Below are positions 34,113 to 43,979 of a stretch of DNA of 64,000 nucleotides, one piece after another. Made by a program: the position numbers and the translations under genes. The DNA comes from Rhizobium sp. FY34 (GTDB taxonomy: Bacteria; Pseudomonadota; Alphaproteobacteria; Rhizobiales; Rhizobiaceae). A model generated the notes under the pieces. That model saw only the letters and a program-made list of their open reading frames with translations, was not told the DNA's origin and made no database searches. The DNA lies in the NCBI RefSeq assembly GCF_005222845.1, contig NZ_STFZ01000014.1, positions 1 to 64,000 on the forward strand, read 5' to 3'. Within the stretch, counting starts at the first letter, position 1. Each line of letters opens with the position of its first letter.

Positions 34113-35147
34113 ATGACATTCTCCATCACGCACTTTGTGCGCACGGCCGCTTGCGCCCTTTCTCTTTTGACGGGCCTTTCAGTCTCCAATGTGTCGGCGG
34201 CTGAGACCCGCTATCCTCTGACCTTGCAAAATTGCGGGCGCCAGATCACCTTTGCCAAGCCGCCGCAGCGCGCAGTCTCGCTTGGCCAGAGTTCGACGGA
34301 AATTCTCTATCTGCTCGGGCTTTCCAAACAGGTGGTTGGCACGGCCGTGTGGCTTGGCCCGGTTCTCAAGGGCTATGAAGAGGCCAATGCCACTGTGCCG
34401 CGGCTCGCCGACAATGATCCGAGCTTTGAAAGCGTCATCGGCAAGAAGCCGGATCTGGTCACCGTGCAGTTCCAGTGGCATGTCGGCCCCAAGGGCACGG
34501 TCGGCACGATCGCGCAGTTTCAGGATCTCGGCGTGCCGGTCTATACCTCGCCCTCCGATTGCATCGGCAAGGACAATTCGTCTGGCGGCGATGGCGTGCG
34601 CGCCGATGCTTTCACCATGGACCTGATCTATCAGGAAATCCGCGATCTTGCCGCGATCTTCAATGTTGGTGATCGCGGTGAAGAGGTTGTGGCTGATCTG
34701 AAGGCCCGCGAAGTGGCGGCGCGCAATCAGGTGGCCGCCGCCAAAGGCAAGCTCTCGGCCGTCTTCTGGTTTTCCAGCGCGCAACTGGCGGTCGATCCCT
34801 ATGTGGCCGGCAAGAATGGGGCGCCAGGCTATATTATGGCCGCACTCGGCATCCGCAATGTCGTTGAAAGCGACGAGGAATGGCCGACCGTCGGCTGGGA
34901 GACCATTGCCAAGGCAGATCCCTCGTTGATCGTTGTGGCGCGCATGGAGCGTCGTCGTTTTCCAGCTGACGATATTTCCGTGAAGTATGACTTCCTGAAG
35001 AGCGACCCGGTCGCAAGCCTGATGCCGGCGGTGAAGGCCGGGCATGTGGTCGAGCTTGATGCCCAATCGATGAACCCGACCATCCGCACGATCGATGGCA
35101 TCGAGGCGCTGGCCTCGGCGATTTCCAAGGCGGGTCTTTCGCGGTGA
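34113..35147 (+). CDS. BtuF-like periplasmic corrinoid/metal-chelate-binding protein
   Basis: 344 aa from the ATG at 34113, chosen because it gives a clean signal peptide (about 1-29, SVSNVSAAE). A start at TTG 34050 is possible. The fold is the TroA/BtuF type, with RAVSLGQSSTEILYLLGL and WPTVGWETIAKADPSLIVV. Located behind a cobalamin riboswitch and overlapping a FecCD-type permease by 4 bp, so cobalamin or a precursor is the likely cargo. Databases sometimes label close relatives as F420-0 transporters; the riboswitch argues against that here. Confidence 0.82.
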   Translation: MTFSITHFVRTAACALSLLTGLSVSNVSAAETRYPLTLQNCGRQITFAKPPQRAVSLGQSSTEILYLLGLSKQVVGTAVWLGPVLKGYEEANATVPRLADNDPSFESVIGKKPDLVTVQFQWHVGPKGTVGTIAQFQDLGVPVYTSPSDCIGKDNSSGGDGVRADAFTMDLIYQEIRDLAAIFNVGDRGEEVVADLKAREVAARNQVAAAKGKLSAVFWFSSAQLAVDPYVAGKNGAPGYIMAALGIRNVVESDEEWPTVGWETIAKADPSLIVVARMERRRFPADDISVKYDFLKSDPVASLMPAVKAGHVVELDAQSMNPTIRTIDGIEALASAISKAGLSR

Positions 35148-36165
35148 CGCAGAGCCGGATCCCTGCACGGCTGGGGGCAGCGCTTGCTGCCCTCGTTCTT
35201 CTCATCATCGCGCTCTGGTTCGGGGCAGCCATCGGCGAGACCGCCATTCCCTTTGATGCGGTGGCCAAGACCGTCGCCAATCGTCTGTTTCAGGCCGGCT
35301 ATCCGCTCGACCCGATCGATGAGGGAATTGTCTGGAGCTATCGTCTCAGCCGGGTGGTGGTGGCCGCCTGCTGCGGGGCAGCACTGTCGCTCTCGGGCGT
35401 CGTGCTGCAATCGCTGCTGCGCAATCCGCTGGCCGATCCCTATGTGCTCGGCATTTCGGCGGGTGCCTCCACAGGCGCTGTGTCGGTTGCCATTCTTGGG
35501 CTCGGGGGAGGGCTGATCGGCCTGCCGCTCGGCGCCTTTGCTGGCGCGCTCATCGCCTTCTGTCTTGTCAGCCTGCTCGCCATGCGCGCCGGGCGTGGAT
35601 CGGCGGCGATCATTCTGGCCGGCATTGCCGGCTCGCAGCTCTTCCATGCGCTCACTTCCTTCGTCGTCACCAAGGCTGCCAATGCCGAACAGGCGCGGGG
35701 TATCATGTTCTGGCTGCTGGGCAATCTCTCGGGCGTGCGCTGGCCGGATGTCGGCCTGGCGCTGCCGGTCGCCATTCTCGGCCTCGTTCTCTGCCTCGGC
35801 CAGGCTCGCGCGCTCGATGCCTTTGCCTTCGGCAAGGAATCGGCGGCGTCGCTCGGCATTCCGGTGCGCCGTGTCTATGTCATCCTGATTGCCACCACGG
35901 CGATGATGACGGCGGTCATGGTGTCGCTGGTCGGCTCCATCGGCTTTGTCGGCCTGGTCATTCCGCATGCCACGCGCATGATGGTTGGCGTGCGCCATGG
36001 CGTACTTCTGCCGGCCGCCGCCATTGTCGGCGCCATTTTCATGATCGGCGCCGATGTCCTGTCGCGTATCCTGGTGTCCGGCCAGGTCCTGCCCATCGGC
36101 GTGGTGACGGCCCTTTTCGGCGCGCCGGCCTTTGCCCTTATCATGAGCCAAAGGAGGGCAAGCCT

Positions 36166-36169
<4 letters not shown>
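35144..36169 (+). CDS. FecCD/BtuC-type ABC transporter permease
   Basis: 341 aa with a GTG start overlapping the binding-protein stop. About nine to ten hydrophobic segments; typical motifs are LSGVVLQSLLRNPLADPYVLG, ISAGAS and VGLVIPHATRMMVG. This is the membrane subunit of the cobalamin/siderophore class of importers. Overlaps the ATPase gene by 4 bp. Confidence 0.92.
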
Positions 36170-36945
<776 letters not shown>

Positions 36946-36953
36946 AAAGAGAA

Positions 36954-36984
36954 TGCGGGGCCGGCAGTTGCCTGCGGCCCCGCA
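36954..36984. terminator. Hairpin between convergent importer and peroxiredoxin genes
   Basis: TGCGGGGCC (36954-36962) pairs with GGCCCCGCA (36976-36984); the 13-nt loop contains a further GGCA/TGCC pairing. It lies in the 44-bp gap between two converging stops and can serve both transcripts, though it lacks a T-run. Confidence 0.6.
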
Positions 36985-36989
36985 ATCGG

Positions 36990-37649
36990 TCAGGCTGCGG
37001 GCTGCTTGGTCTTACGCAGATAGGGCAGCACCGTATCGAAGGACCCGAAGCGGGTTAGCGCATCTTCGTTGGACACGGCGGCGGTGATGATCACGTCATC
37101 GCCGTTCTGCCAGTTTGCCGGCGTTGCCACCTGGTGCTTTGCCGTCAGCTGGATTGAATCGATGGCCCGCAGGATCTCATTGAAATTGCGACCTGTGGTC
37201 ATCGGATAGGTAAGGATCAGCTTGATCTTCTTATCCGGGCCAATGACATAGACCGAGCGCACGGTGGCATTATCGGCGGGCGTGCGGCCTTCCGAGCTGT
37301 CGCCGGCGCTGGCCGGCAGCATGTCATAGAGCTTCGCGACCTTCAGGTCCTTGTCGCCAATCAGGGGGTATTCCACATCAAAACCGGTGGCGGTGTGGAT
37401 GTCGGCTTTCCACTTGGCGTGGCTTTCCACCGGATCGACCGAGATGCCAATGATCTTGACGCCGCGCTTGGCAAATTCGCCCTGAAGCCCGGCCATGGCG
37501 CCCAGCTCCGTGGTGCAGACGGGCGTGAAGTTTTTCGGATGCGAGAAGAGTACGGCCCAGCCGTTTCCGATCCATTCGTGGAAGGAAAGCGGACCGACGG
37601 TGGTTTCGGCGGTGAAATCCGGGGCAATATCATTGATGCGCAGCGACAC
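36990..37649 (-). CDS. 1-Cys peroxiredoxin (Prx6 type)
   Basis: 219 aa. Peroxidatic Cys45 in the PVCTTE motif with FTPVC context; the C-terminal dimerisation extension (about 150-215) is of the Prx6/1-Cys class and no resolving Cys is present. It reduces H2O2 and alkyl hydroperoxides using an external thiol. A divergent MarR gene lies 239 bp away. Upstream sequence contains no OxyR-like motif I can recognise. Confidence 0.94.
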   Translation of the reverse strand: MSLRINDIAPDFTAETTVGPLSFHEWIGNGWAVLFSHPKNFTPVCTTELGAMAGLQGEFAKRGVKIIGISVDPVESHAKWKADIHTATGFDVEYPLIGDKDLKVAKLYDMLPASAGDSSEGRTPADNATVRSVYVIGPDKKIKLILTYPMTTGRNFNEILRAIDSIQLTAKHQVATPANWQNGDDVIITAAVSNEDALTRFGSFDTVLPYLRKTKQPAA

Positions 37650-37888
37650 GGGCTTAAGCTCCAGTTGCGGGTTCTTCTACCGTCAACATAGGTAAAAGCG
37701 CCGCGTATGCGAGAACGAGTTTTGCGAATTTTCGCCCTGTGCCGCAAACTCATGCTTTTTTCTCGCAAGGTCGCTCTGCATGTGCTGTCGTTTGCGGGGT
37801 AGAGCAGACAGGCGATGCGAAACCTTTGACATTTGAAATATCGGTTCGTACAGCTTGGTAAAAATAGACCGAGGGGCAGGTTCATCGC

Positions 37889-38404
37889 ATGGCAGACTTG
37901 GATGCAGAAGCCGTCGATATCGAGATCATCGCGCATGGTCCCAATATTCGCAGCAAGCCGGAAACGCGGCTTTGGTTGCGGCTTTTATCAACCACAAAGC
38001 TCATTTCTACGGAGATCCGCAAGCGCCTGCGGGCGGAATTTGGCGCCACCCTGCCGCAGTTTGATCTCATGGCCCAGCTGTTTCGGGAAAAGGAAGGCTT
38101 GCGGCTTGGTGAACTGTCCAAGCGTACCATGGTCACCAATGGCAATATCACCGGGCTTGTCGAGCGTCTCGAGGCAGACGGCCTCGTGCTACGCGAAACG
38201 CCGACCGGTGACCGTCGCGTCACGGTGGCGAAACTGACGCCCGAGGGTGCAAAGGTGTTTGCCGCCATGGCCGCCGCGCATGAGATCTGGCTGCGCGACC
38301 TGATGGGTGATGTCGATCCGCAGCTGATTACCAGCCTCTGGTCGCAGGTGGGCGAAATCAAGGCTTCGGCCACCAATCATATGACGGGCACGGCCGAGGA
38401 TTGA
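37889..38404 (+). CDS. MarR-family transcriptional regulator
   Basis: 171 aa with a G-rich site (GGGGCAGG) upstream of the ATG at 37889. A winged helix at about 65-125 (LRLGELSKRTMVTNGNITGL, then TGDRRVTVAKLTPEG). The protein contains no cysteine at all, so it cannot be a thiol-switch (OhrR-type) sensor even though it is divergent from a peroxiredoxin. A phenolic or other ligand is more likely. Confidence 0.9.
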   Translation: MADLDAEAVDIEIIAHGPNIRSKPETRLWLRLLSTTKLISTEIRKRLRAEFGATLPQFDLMAQLFREKEGLRLGELSKRTMVTNGNITGLVERLEADGLVLRETPTGDRRVTVAKLTPEGAKVFAAMAAAHEIWLRDLMGDVDPQLITSLWSQVGEIKASATNHMTGTAED

Positions 38405-38487
38405 TCCATGCTGCGCTTGCGAAGACGGCGCGGATGCGACAATAGATGGGCATACGACTAGATCCATTTTCGGAGACGACGACCGGC

Positions 38488-39426
38488 ATGGTAGACCTTC
38501 AGGCGATCGTGGACGACATTCACCGGACGCTGACGCCGCGTATCGGCGAAGGCAAGGTTGCCGACTACATTCCTCAGCTTGCGCGTGTCGATGCGGCGAA
38601 GTTCGGCATGTCGGTGATCGATCTGGATGGCCGTGTCTACAAGGCCGGCGATTGCGACGAACCCTTCTCCATTCAGAGTATTTCCAAGGTCTTCACCCTG
38701 ACGCTGGCGCTTGGCAAGCATGGCGAATCCACCTGGAACCGCGTCGGTCGCGAACCGTCCGGCTCGGCGTTCAACTCCATCGTCCAGCTGGAACATGAGA
38801 ACGGCAAGCCGCGCAATCCCTTCATCAATGCCGGCGCAATCGTCGTCAGCGATCTGGTCCTGGCCGGCCACACGCCCCGCGAGGCGATCGGCGAGATCGT
38901 CCGTTTCGTGCAATATCTGGCCGATGACACATCGATTGCGATTGATCCGGATGTGGCAAAATCCGAGACGGCGACAGGCTATCGCAATTTCGCGCTCGCC
39001 AATTTCATGAAATCCTATGGCAAGCTCACCCATGCCGTCGATCATGTGTTGGGCGTCTATTTCCATCAGTGTGCGCTTGCCATGAGTTGCACGCAGCTTG
39101 CCCGTTCCGGCCTGTTTCTGGCCGGCAATGGCAAGAACCCGATCACCGGTCATACCGTTGTCTCCAGCCAGCGGGCGCGGCGTATCAATGCGCTGATGCT
39201 GACCTGCGGCCATTATGATGGGTCTGGCGATTTTGCCTATCATGTCGGCCTGCCGGGCAAGAGCGGTGTCGGCGGTGGCATCCTGGCGGTTGCGCCCGGT
39301 CGCGCTTCGGTCGCCGTCTGGTCTCCGGGCCTTAACCACAATGGCAATTCGCTGATCGGCTCTCTGGCGCTGGAAATGCTGGCCGCCCGCACCGGATGGT
39401 CGGTGTTCGGCGCACCGGCAACCTGA
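38488..39426 (+). CDS. glsA: Glutaminase
   Basis: 312 aa from the ATG at 38488 ([12 protein letters not shown]), which matches the usual N-terminus of bacterial glutaminases; an in-frame ATG at 38446 would add 14 residues. The beta-lactamase-like active site has Ser64-x-x-Lys67 (SIQSISKVF); the family blocks [20 protein letters not shown] and [10 protein letters not shown] are present. It hydrolyses glutamine to glutamate and ammonia. It stands alone between marR and a PLP lyase gene. Confidence 0.95.
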   Translation: MVDLQAIVDDIHRTLTPRIGEGKVADYIPQLARVDAAKFGMSVIDLDGRVYKAGDCDEPFSIQSISKVFTLTLALGKHGESTWNRVGREPSGSAFNSIVQLEHENGKPRNPFINAGAIVVSDLVLAGHTPREAIGEIVRFVQYLADDTSIAIDPDVAKSETATGYRNFALANFMKSYGKLTHAVDHVLGVYFHQCALAMSCTQLARSGLFLAGNGKNPITGHTVVSSQRARRINALMLTCGHYDGSGDFAYHVGLPGKSGVGGGILAVAPGRASVAVWSPGLNHNGNSLIGSLALEMLAARTGWSVFGAPAT

Positions 39427-39694
39427 ACGTTCTTCCGGGAAGAACTGTTTTCCGATAATGTGTTATTTCTGATGATTTGCCCTTGTCATTTGACAGGTCT
39501 CGCATATTTGCGGATCCTGAGCCCTGCGCAATCTTGCGGGTGACCATGCCCGCACCGGAACATCCCCCTTCCCTGGGAGATGCGGCAAGGGGAGGGGGAG
39601 CGCAATGCTCCGCCTCCCCGGATTATCCGCTCTGACAAAACCATTGCCTGGCGGTGGAGAGCGTTCTAACCTCCCCGGCAATTGACTGATTTCC

Positions 39695-40687
39695 ATGGCA
39701 TTGGGGCTTGAATTGACCGATATCCGTATGATTGAAGCGGCGCGCGAGCGTCTGGCCGGCCGCGAACTGAGGACACCATTTCTGTCTTCACCCTTCCTCG
39801 ACGAAATTGCTGGCCGCCGCGTTCTGGTAAAACCGGAATGCCTGCAACGCACCGGCTCCTTCAAGTTTCGCGGCGCCTGGTCGGCCATTTCGGCTCTGGA
39901 GCCTGAGATCCGTGCAAATGGCGTTCTTGCCTTTTCATCCGGCAATCATGCACAGGGCGTCGCCTTGGCGGCACGCATGCATGGCATTTCCGCCGTCATC
40001 ATCATGCCCGCCGATGCGCCACGCCTCAAGATCGACAATACCCGCGCCTATGGCGCCGAGGTGGTTCTCTATAACCGCGAGACCGAGGATCGCGATGCGC
40101 TGGGTGCAGCACTTGCCCATGAGCGCGGCCTGTCTCTCATCAAGCCCTTCGATGATCCTTTTGTGATTGCCGGCCAGGGCACGGTCGGTCTCGAAATCGC
40201 CGAACAGGCGAGGCTTGAGGGGATCGGCGAGGCCGATGTGCTGGTCTGCTGTGGCGGGGGTGGTCTGACCGCCGGCATCGCACTGGCGCTCGAGGCCCAT
40301 GCGCCCGGCTTGAAGGTGCGCCCGGCCGAACCCGCCGGATTTGACGATACGGCACGATCATTGGCGAGCGGCCGCATCGAGCGCAATGTGCGGCTCGGTG
40401 GGTCGGTTTGTGATGCGATCATCACGCCGCAGCCGGGAAACCTCACCTTTCCCATTACATCAAGGCTTTGCGGACCCGGTCTCGTGGTCAGTGATGACGA
40501 AGCGCTTCAGGCCGTGGTGCTGGCCTATACGCGGCTAAAGATCGTCGTGGAACCGGGTGGTGCCGTGGCGCTGGCCGCCGCTCTCTTCCGGCGGGACGAG
40601 CTGGATGGCGACGCGGTGATCGCGGTCTGCTCGGGCGGAAATGTCGATCCGGACGTGTTTCAGGCGGCTCTTGCCCGATACGCCTGA
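39695..40687 (+). CDS. Threonine ammonia-lyase/serine racemase-like PLP enzyme
   Basis: 330 aa, fold type II PLP enzyme. Lys57 in TGSFKFRGA is the Schiff-base lysine, SSGNHAQGVA binds the substrate carboxylate, and CGGGGLTAG binds phosphate. It lacks the ACT regulatory domain of biosynthetic IlvA, so a catabolic ammonia-lyase (threonine, serine or hydroxyaspartate type) is likely. Near the nitrogen-scavenging loci but not clearly in an operon with them. Confidence 0.87.
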   Translation: MALGLELTDIRMIEAARERLAGRELRTPFLSSPFLDEIAGRRVLVKPECLQRTGSFKFRGAWSAISALEPEIRANGVLAFSSGNHAQGVALAARMHGISAVIIMPADAPRLKIDNTRAYGAEVVLYNRETEDRDALGAALAHERGLSLIKPFDDPFVIAGQGTVGLEIAEQARLEGIGEADVLVCCGGGGLTAGIALALEAHAPGLKVRPAEPAGFDDTARSLASGRIERNVRLGGSVCDAIITPQPGNLTFPITSRLCGPGLVVSDDEALQAVVLAYTRLKIVVEPGGAVALAAALFRRDELDGDAVIAVCSGGNVDPDVFQAALARYA

Positions 40688-40801
40688 CCCGCTGATCGCG
40701 TGATCCTGCATCAATCTGAAACTTGCCTCTGTTCTCAACATCAGAATGCGCTACTGTAGTGCAGGTTTACTCATTGATGCTCGATCCAGCAGGTTCCTTC
40801 G

Positions 40802-42112
40802 ATGCAGTTGGCAGTCCGGTTCCAGCCCCGTTACGCCCTTGATGCCGTTGCCGCATTTTACGCGCAGCTGGAACCCATGCGCGACAGGTCCGTCTTCATT
40901 GCCGTGAAAAGGCGCCAGGCGGCGCTGGCCGAAGCCGAGCGGCTGGAGGGTGAAGACCTGTCGGAGAAGCCACTTTACGGGCTGCTATTTGCCGTCAAGG
41001 ACAATATCGATGTCGAAGGCATGCCGACGACGGCAGCATGCCCCGCTTTTTCCTATATGCCTGCGCAATCGGCGCAGGTCGTCAAGCGGCTGGAGGAGGC
41101 CGGGGCCATTGTCGTTGGCAAGACCAATATGGACCAGTTTGCCACGGGTCTTGTCGGCGTGCGCTCGCCCTATGGTATTCCGCAAAACGCGCTACGGGCT
41201 GATCTGGTGCCGGGGGGCTCCAGTTCCGGCTCCGCGGTGGCTGTTGCCAAAGGCTTCGTCGATTTTGCGCTCGGTACGGATACGGCCGGTTCCGGTCGCG
41301 TTCCTGCCGGCATGAACGGCATTGTCGGGCTGAAACCATCGCTCGGCCTGATTTCCTCCACGGGCGTTGTGCCGGCCTGCCGGACGCTGGATACGGTATC
41401 GATTCTGGCGCGCGATGTGGATCTTGCCTTTCGGGTTCTGGAAGTCTCGGCTGGATATGATGCGCAGGACCATTTTTCGCGCGCTTTGCCGGTCCCTGTC
41501 CTGCAACGCCTGCCGTCGCGCCTGCGCATCGGTGTTCCGGCCGCCGCAGACCGGCAGTTCTTCGGTGATGAGGCGGCGGAAGCGGCCTATGCCGCAGATC
41601 TCGCCCTGTTGCAGACCCTCGGCTACGAACTGGTGGAGATCGATTTCTCGCCCTTCCATGCGGTGGCGCGCCTGCTGTACGAAGGGCCATGGGTGGCCGA
41701 ACTCTATGCGGCGATCCGCTCTCTTATCGAAAACAATCCTTCAGCTCTTTTGCCGGTAACCCTCAGCATCATCGGTCCTGCGCGAAACCTCTCGGCAGTG
41801 GATGCCTTTGAGGCGCTCTACCAGTTAAAGGCACTGAAGCGCAGTATCGAGCCTGTGATGGACAGTGTGGATTGCCTGGCTGTGCCGACCATTCCCCGTT
41901 TCTATCGCATCCTGGAGGTTGCCGAAGAGCCTCTGATCCACAATGCCAATCTCGGCACTTATACCAATTTCGTCAATCTGCTCGATATGGCGGCCATCAC
42001 GCTGCCGGTCGGCCTGCGCGCTGATGGTCTTCCCTCCAGCCTCACCTTCATTTCCGGGGCGGGACGAGACGGATTTCTGGCGGCGCTTGCGCTACGGATC
42101 GAACGGCGGTGA
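40802..42112 (+). CDS. Allophanate-hydrolase-like amidase lacking the C-terminal domain
   Basis: 436 aa. Amidase-signature enzyme whose triad aligns as Lys66 (FAVKDNID), Ser140 (GGSSSGS) and Ser164 (TDTAGSGR). The sequences [24 protein letters not shown] and GVVPACRTLD group it with AtzF/Dur1 allophanate hydrolases rather than AtzE. The full-length homolog at 59948-61747 has about 160 more residues, the C-terminal domain implicated in decarboxylation/oligomer assembly. It ends 25 bp from the convergent GntR gene of the biuret-type operon, so allophanate is the plausible substrate. Confidence 0.85.
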   Translation: MQLAVRFQPRYALDAVAAFYAQLEPMRDRSVFIAVKRRQAALAEAERLEGEDLSEKPLYGLLFAVKDNIDVEGMPTTAACPAFSYMPAQSAQVVKRLEEAGAIVVGKTNMDQFATGLVGVRSPYGIPQNALRADLVPGGSSSGSAVAVAKGFVDFALGTDTAGSGRVPAGMNGIVGLKPSLGLISSTGVVPACRTLDTVSILARDVDLAFRVLEVSAGYDAQDHFSRALPVPVLQRLPSRLRIGVPAAADRQFFGDEAAEAAYAADLALLQTLGYELVEIDFSPFHAVARLLYEGPWVAELYAAIRSLIENNPSALLPVTLSIIGPARNLSAVDAFEALYQLKALKRSIEPVMDSVDCLAVPTIPRFYRILEVAEEPLIHNANLGTYTNFVNLLDMAAITLPVGLRADGLPSSLTFISGAGRDGFLAALALRIERR

Positions 42113-42137
42113 ACTGGCGGCTGAACCGAAACCCGCT

Positions 42138-42788
42138 CTAGCCGCCCACCAGAAGATGATAGGCGTCCTCCACCTGGGCGATATGGGTGTGCATCATCCG
42201 TTCCGCCTCGGCCTGGTTGCCGCGCAGGATTGCCTCGACGATCTCCCCATGTTCGGCATGTGAGCGGGAAAGACGGCCAAGCGTTGCAAACTGCGCGCGC
42301 CGAAACGGCTGCAGGCGCTGGCGGGTCGAATGGGTGATTTCGGTCAGATAGGGGTTATGGCTGCCGTGATAGATGGCGCTGTGAAAGCGCTCATTCGCCT
42401 GAATATAGGCGTGCCGATCACCCGAGGAGACGATAGCCGCCATTTCGCCATGCAGCGTATCGAGCCCGTCGCGTTCCTGCGGTGTCATGCGCAGCGCGCT
42501 CATGCCGGCGCAGAGCGCTTCCAGATGGCCCATCAGTTCGAACATGCCGGCAAGCTTTGCCTCGTCCGGCTGGGCCACCACCGAGCGCGCATGCGGGCGC
42601 TGCTCTACAAGGCCGCTGGCCGCCAGCAGTCTCAATGCCTCCCGCACGGGCGTGCGCGAGACAGTGAATTCGGCCGCCAGCTGCGTCTCGTCCAGCACGG
42701 TGCCGGGGGCAAGATCGGCCTTGATGATCCGTTCGGCAAGCTGCCGGCGAATGTCTTCCGTCGATGTGCGAGGCGTCTTCTTCAGCAC
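42138..42788 (-). CDS. GntR-family (FadR/VanR type) regulator of the biuret-type operon
   Basis: 216 aa. Winged helix at about 10-75 (LDETQLAAEFTVSRTPVREALRLL) followed by an FCD domain with an ANERFHSAIYHGSHNPYL metal/ligand segment. It is the last gene in line with atzH-like, 28 bp downstream, and convergent with the amidase gene. It probably controls the ABC/hydrolase operon; a TTGCATACAA element at 50607-50616 upstream of that operon resembles FCD-GntR half-sites. Confidence 0.88.
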   Translation of the reverse strand: MLKKTPRTSTEDIRRQLAERIIKADLAPGTVLDETQLAAEFTVSRTPVREALRLLAASGLVEQRPHARSVVAQPDEAKLAGMFELMGHLEALCAGMSALRMTPQERDGLDTLHGEMAAIVSSGDRHAYIQANERFHSAIYHGSHNPYLTEITHSTRQRLQPFRRAQFATLGRLSRSHAEHGEIVEAILRGNQAEAERMMHTHIAQVEDAYHLLVGG

Positions 42789-42816
42789 GCGCGATCCGTC
42801 TTCCTGCTGTCTCTTG

Positions 42817-43191
42817 TCATTCCGGCATCATGCTGACATGGGCAGCGACGACCTTCCAGCCATCGGCTGTACGCGCCCAGCTCTGCATCTGCCGGCCGAT
42901 CTGGCCGGGTAGATCCGGCCGGATGAACAGCGTCGATGCCGTGGCAAAATCGCGTCCATAGGTGGTGACCACGGTGCGTTCCAGACGGCGCTCGAACGGC
43001 ACTTGGCTTGACCGGAAGGCGCTGACCTCGGCAAATCCATGCTGCACATCCGCCACCCCGTAGCGCACGGTGGCCGGACTGTCGAGAAACATCGACAGCA
43101 GGGTTTCATTGTCATTGGCCAGCAGGGCTGCCTCGTAGGCTGCAAAGATTTCGGCCACTTCAGCCTGCGTTTCGGGGTGATTGATCTGCAT
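42817..43191 (-). CDS. AtzH-like protein (1-carboxybiuret-processing family)
   Basis: 124 aa from the ATG at 43191, which overlaps the upstream stop (TGATG). It resembles AtzH of Pseudomonas sp. ADP across its length: [56 protein letters not shown]. The fold is SnoaL/NTF2-like (DUF3225). In the cyanuric-acid pathway AtzH supports the step that yields biuret/allophanate intermediates. No AtzE homolog occurs here, so the substrate may differ. Confidence 0.85.
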   Translation of the reverse strand: MQINHPETQAEVAEIFAAYEAALLANDNETLLSMFLDSPATVRYGVADVQHGFAEVSAFRSSQVPFERRLERTVVTTYGRDFATASTLFIRPDLPGQIGRQMQSWARTADGWKVVAAHVSMMPE

Positions 43192-43979
43192 CAGCCGGTC
43201 TTTCTTCGCGCAAGCATGCGGGTCTTCAGTTCCGTGAGAAACGGGATGTTTTCGAACTGGTCCGGCCGTACCCGATCCCAATCGACGCCTGTGGGGCGCG
43301 GTTGGCGATTGCCGGTGATGATCAGCTCGCTTTCCGTTGCCACCATGTCGAGCGGTGAATCATGGCTTTCGATCACCACATCCGCGTCATCGACGAGTTG
43401 CAGGGAATGCACGGTGGTGACGAGCGGTGTGTCTTCGCTGATAATGCCCATCTCGCGAAAGATGGCCGTTTCCAGATCTGCAAAACCTGCACCCTTGCCG
43501 GTACGACCGCCGGCGCGCGACACGGCCACCGAGCCAACCACGCAGAAATCCAGCTGTTCGATATCCTCAAAGCCGATGCGCTCGCCATGCTCGACAAAGC
43601 CCTGGGCGACGGCAGCAAGCTCGAAGGAAATGCCCTTTTCTACCAGTATCTTTGGGTCCAGCCGCAGATAGGGGAAGTCTTTCGTCAGATAGGGCACCGG
43701 TGCATAGACAGTCTTGCCCTCGTAGAGCGCGCGCAGCCGGATGGGGATCTGCGGTGCATCGGGATTGGTCTTTACTGTCCGTGCCCGTTTCCAGGCATCC
43801 GTTCCGGCCAGCCGCCAGGCGGCGACATCGGCGCCGACGAAATTCGGGATCATGCTCCAGGCAGGGCCAATGGCGACGCCATTGTCTTCAAGCGCCGTCC
43901 AGATGCGGTTTCGCACCACATCCTTTGCCGTATTGCGCCCGGCCCAGCGGCCTTGCGCTCCGGTCATCGTCTCAGGCAT
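43191..43979 (-). CDS. 5-formyltetrahydrofolate cyclo-ligase-family protein
   Basis: 262 aa from the ATG at 43979 (GGGAG 7 nt upstream), overlapping the preceding hydrolase gene by 8 bp; longer versions lie in that gene. The C-terminal half has the MTHFS phosphate-binding pattern ([14 protein letters not shown]) and [11 protein letters not shown], as in the long (about 250-280 aa) MTHFS-like branch; classical MTHFS is nearer 180-200 aa. The canonical reaction is ATP-dependent 5-formyl-THF to methenyl-THF. Its place among ureide hydrolases is unexplained and may point to a different amide/formyl substrate. Confidence 0.78.
   Translation of the reverse strand: MPETMTGAQGRWAGRNTAKDVVRNRIWTALEDNGVAIGPAWSMIPNFVGADVAAWRLAGTDAWKRARTVKTNPDAPQIPIRLRALYEGKTVYAPVPYLTKDFPYLRLDPKILVEKGISFELAAVAQGFVEHGERIGFEDIEQLDFCVVGSVAVSRAGGRTGKGAGFADLETAIFREMGIISEDTPLVTTVHSLQLVDDADVVIESHDSPLDMVATESELIITGNRQPRPTGVDWDRVRPDQFENIPFLTELKTRMLARRKTG

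Noticed and set aside
34829..36151. Long minus-strand open frame opposite the FecCD permease
   Set aside because: The product is a low-complexity Asp/Glu/Arg/His/Gln-rich string typical of antisense to a hydrophobic membrane protein.
39540..39630. G/C-rich run after the glutaminase gene considered as another RIME-like element
   Set aside because: It has C-rich and G-rich runs but not the arm layout (CTGCCGG core plus C-rich/G-rich hairpin) of the two accepted elements.
40802..42112. AtzE (1-carboxybiuret hydrolase) as identity of the amidase
   Set aside because: The blocks around the triad ([28 protein letters not shown]) match allophanate hydrolases rather than AtzE; substrate promiscuity remains possible.
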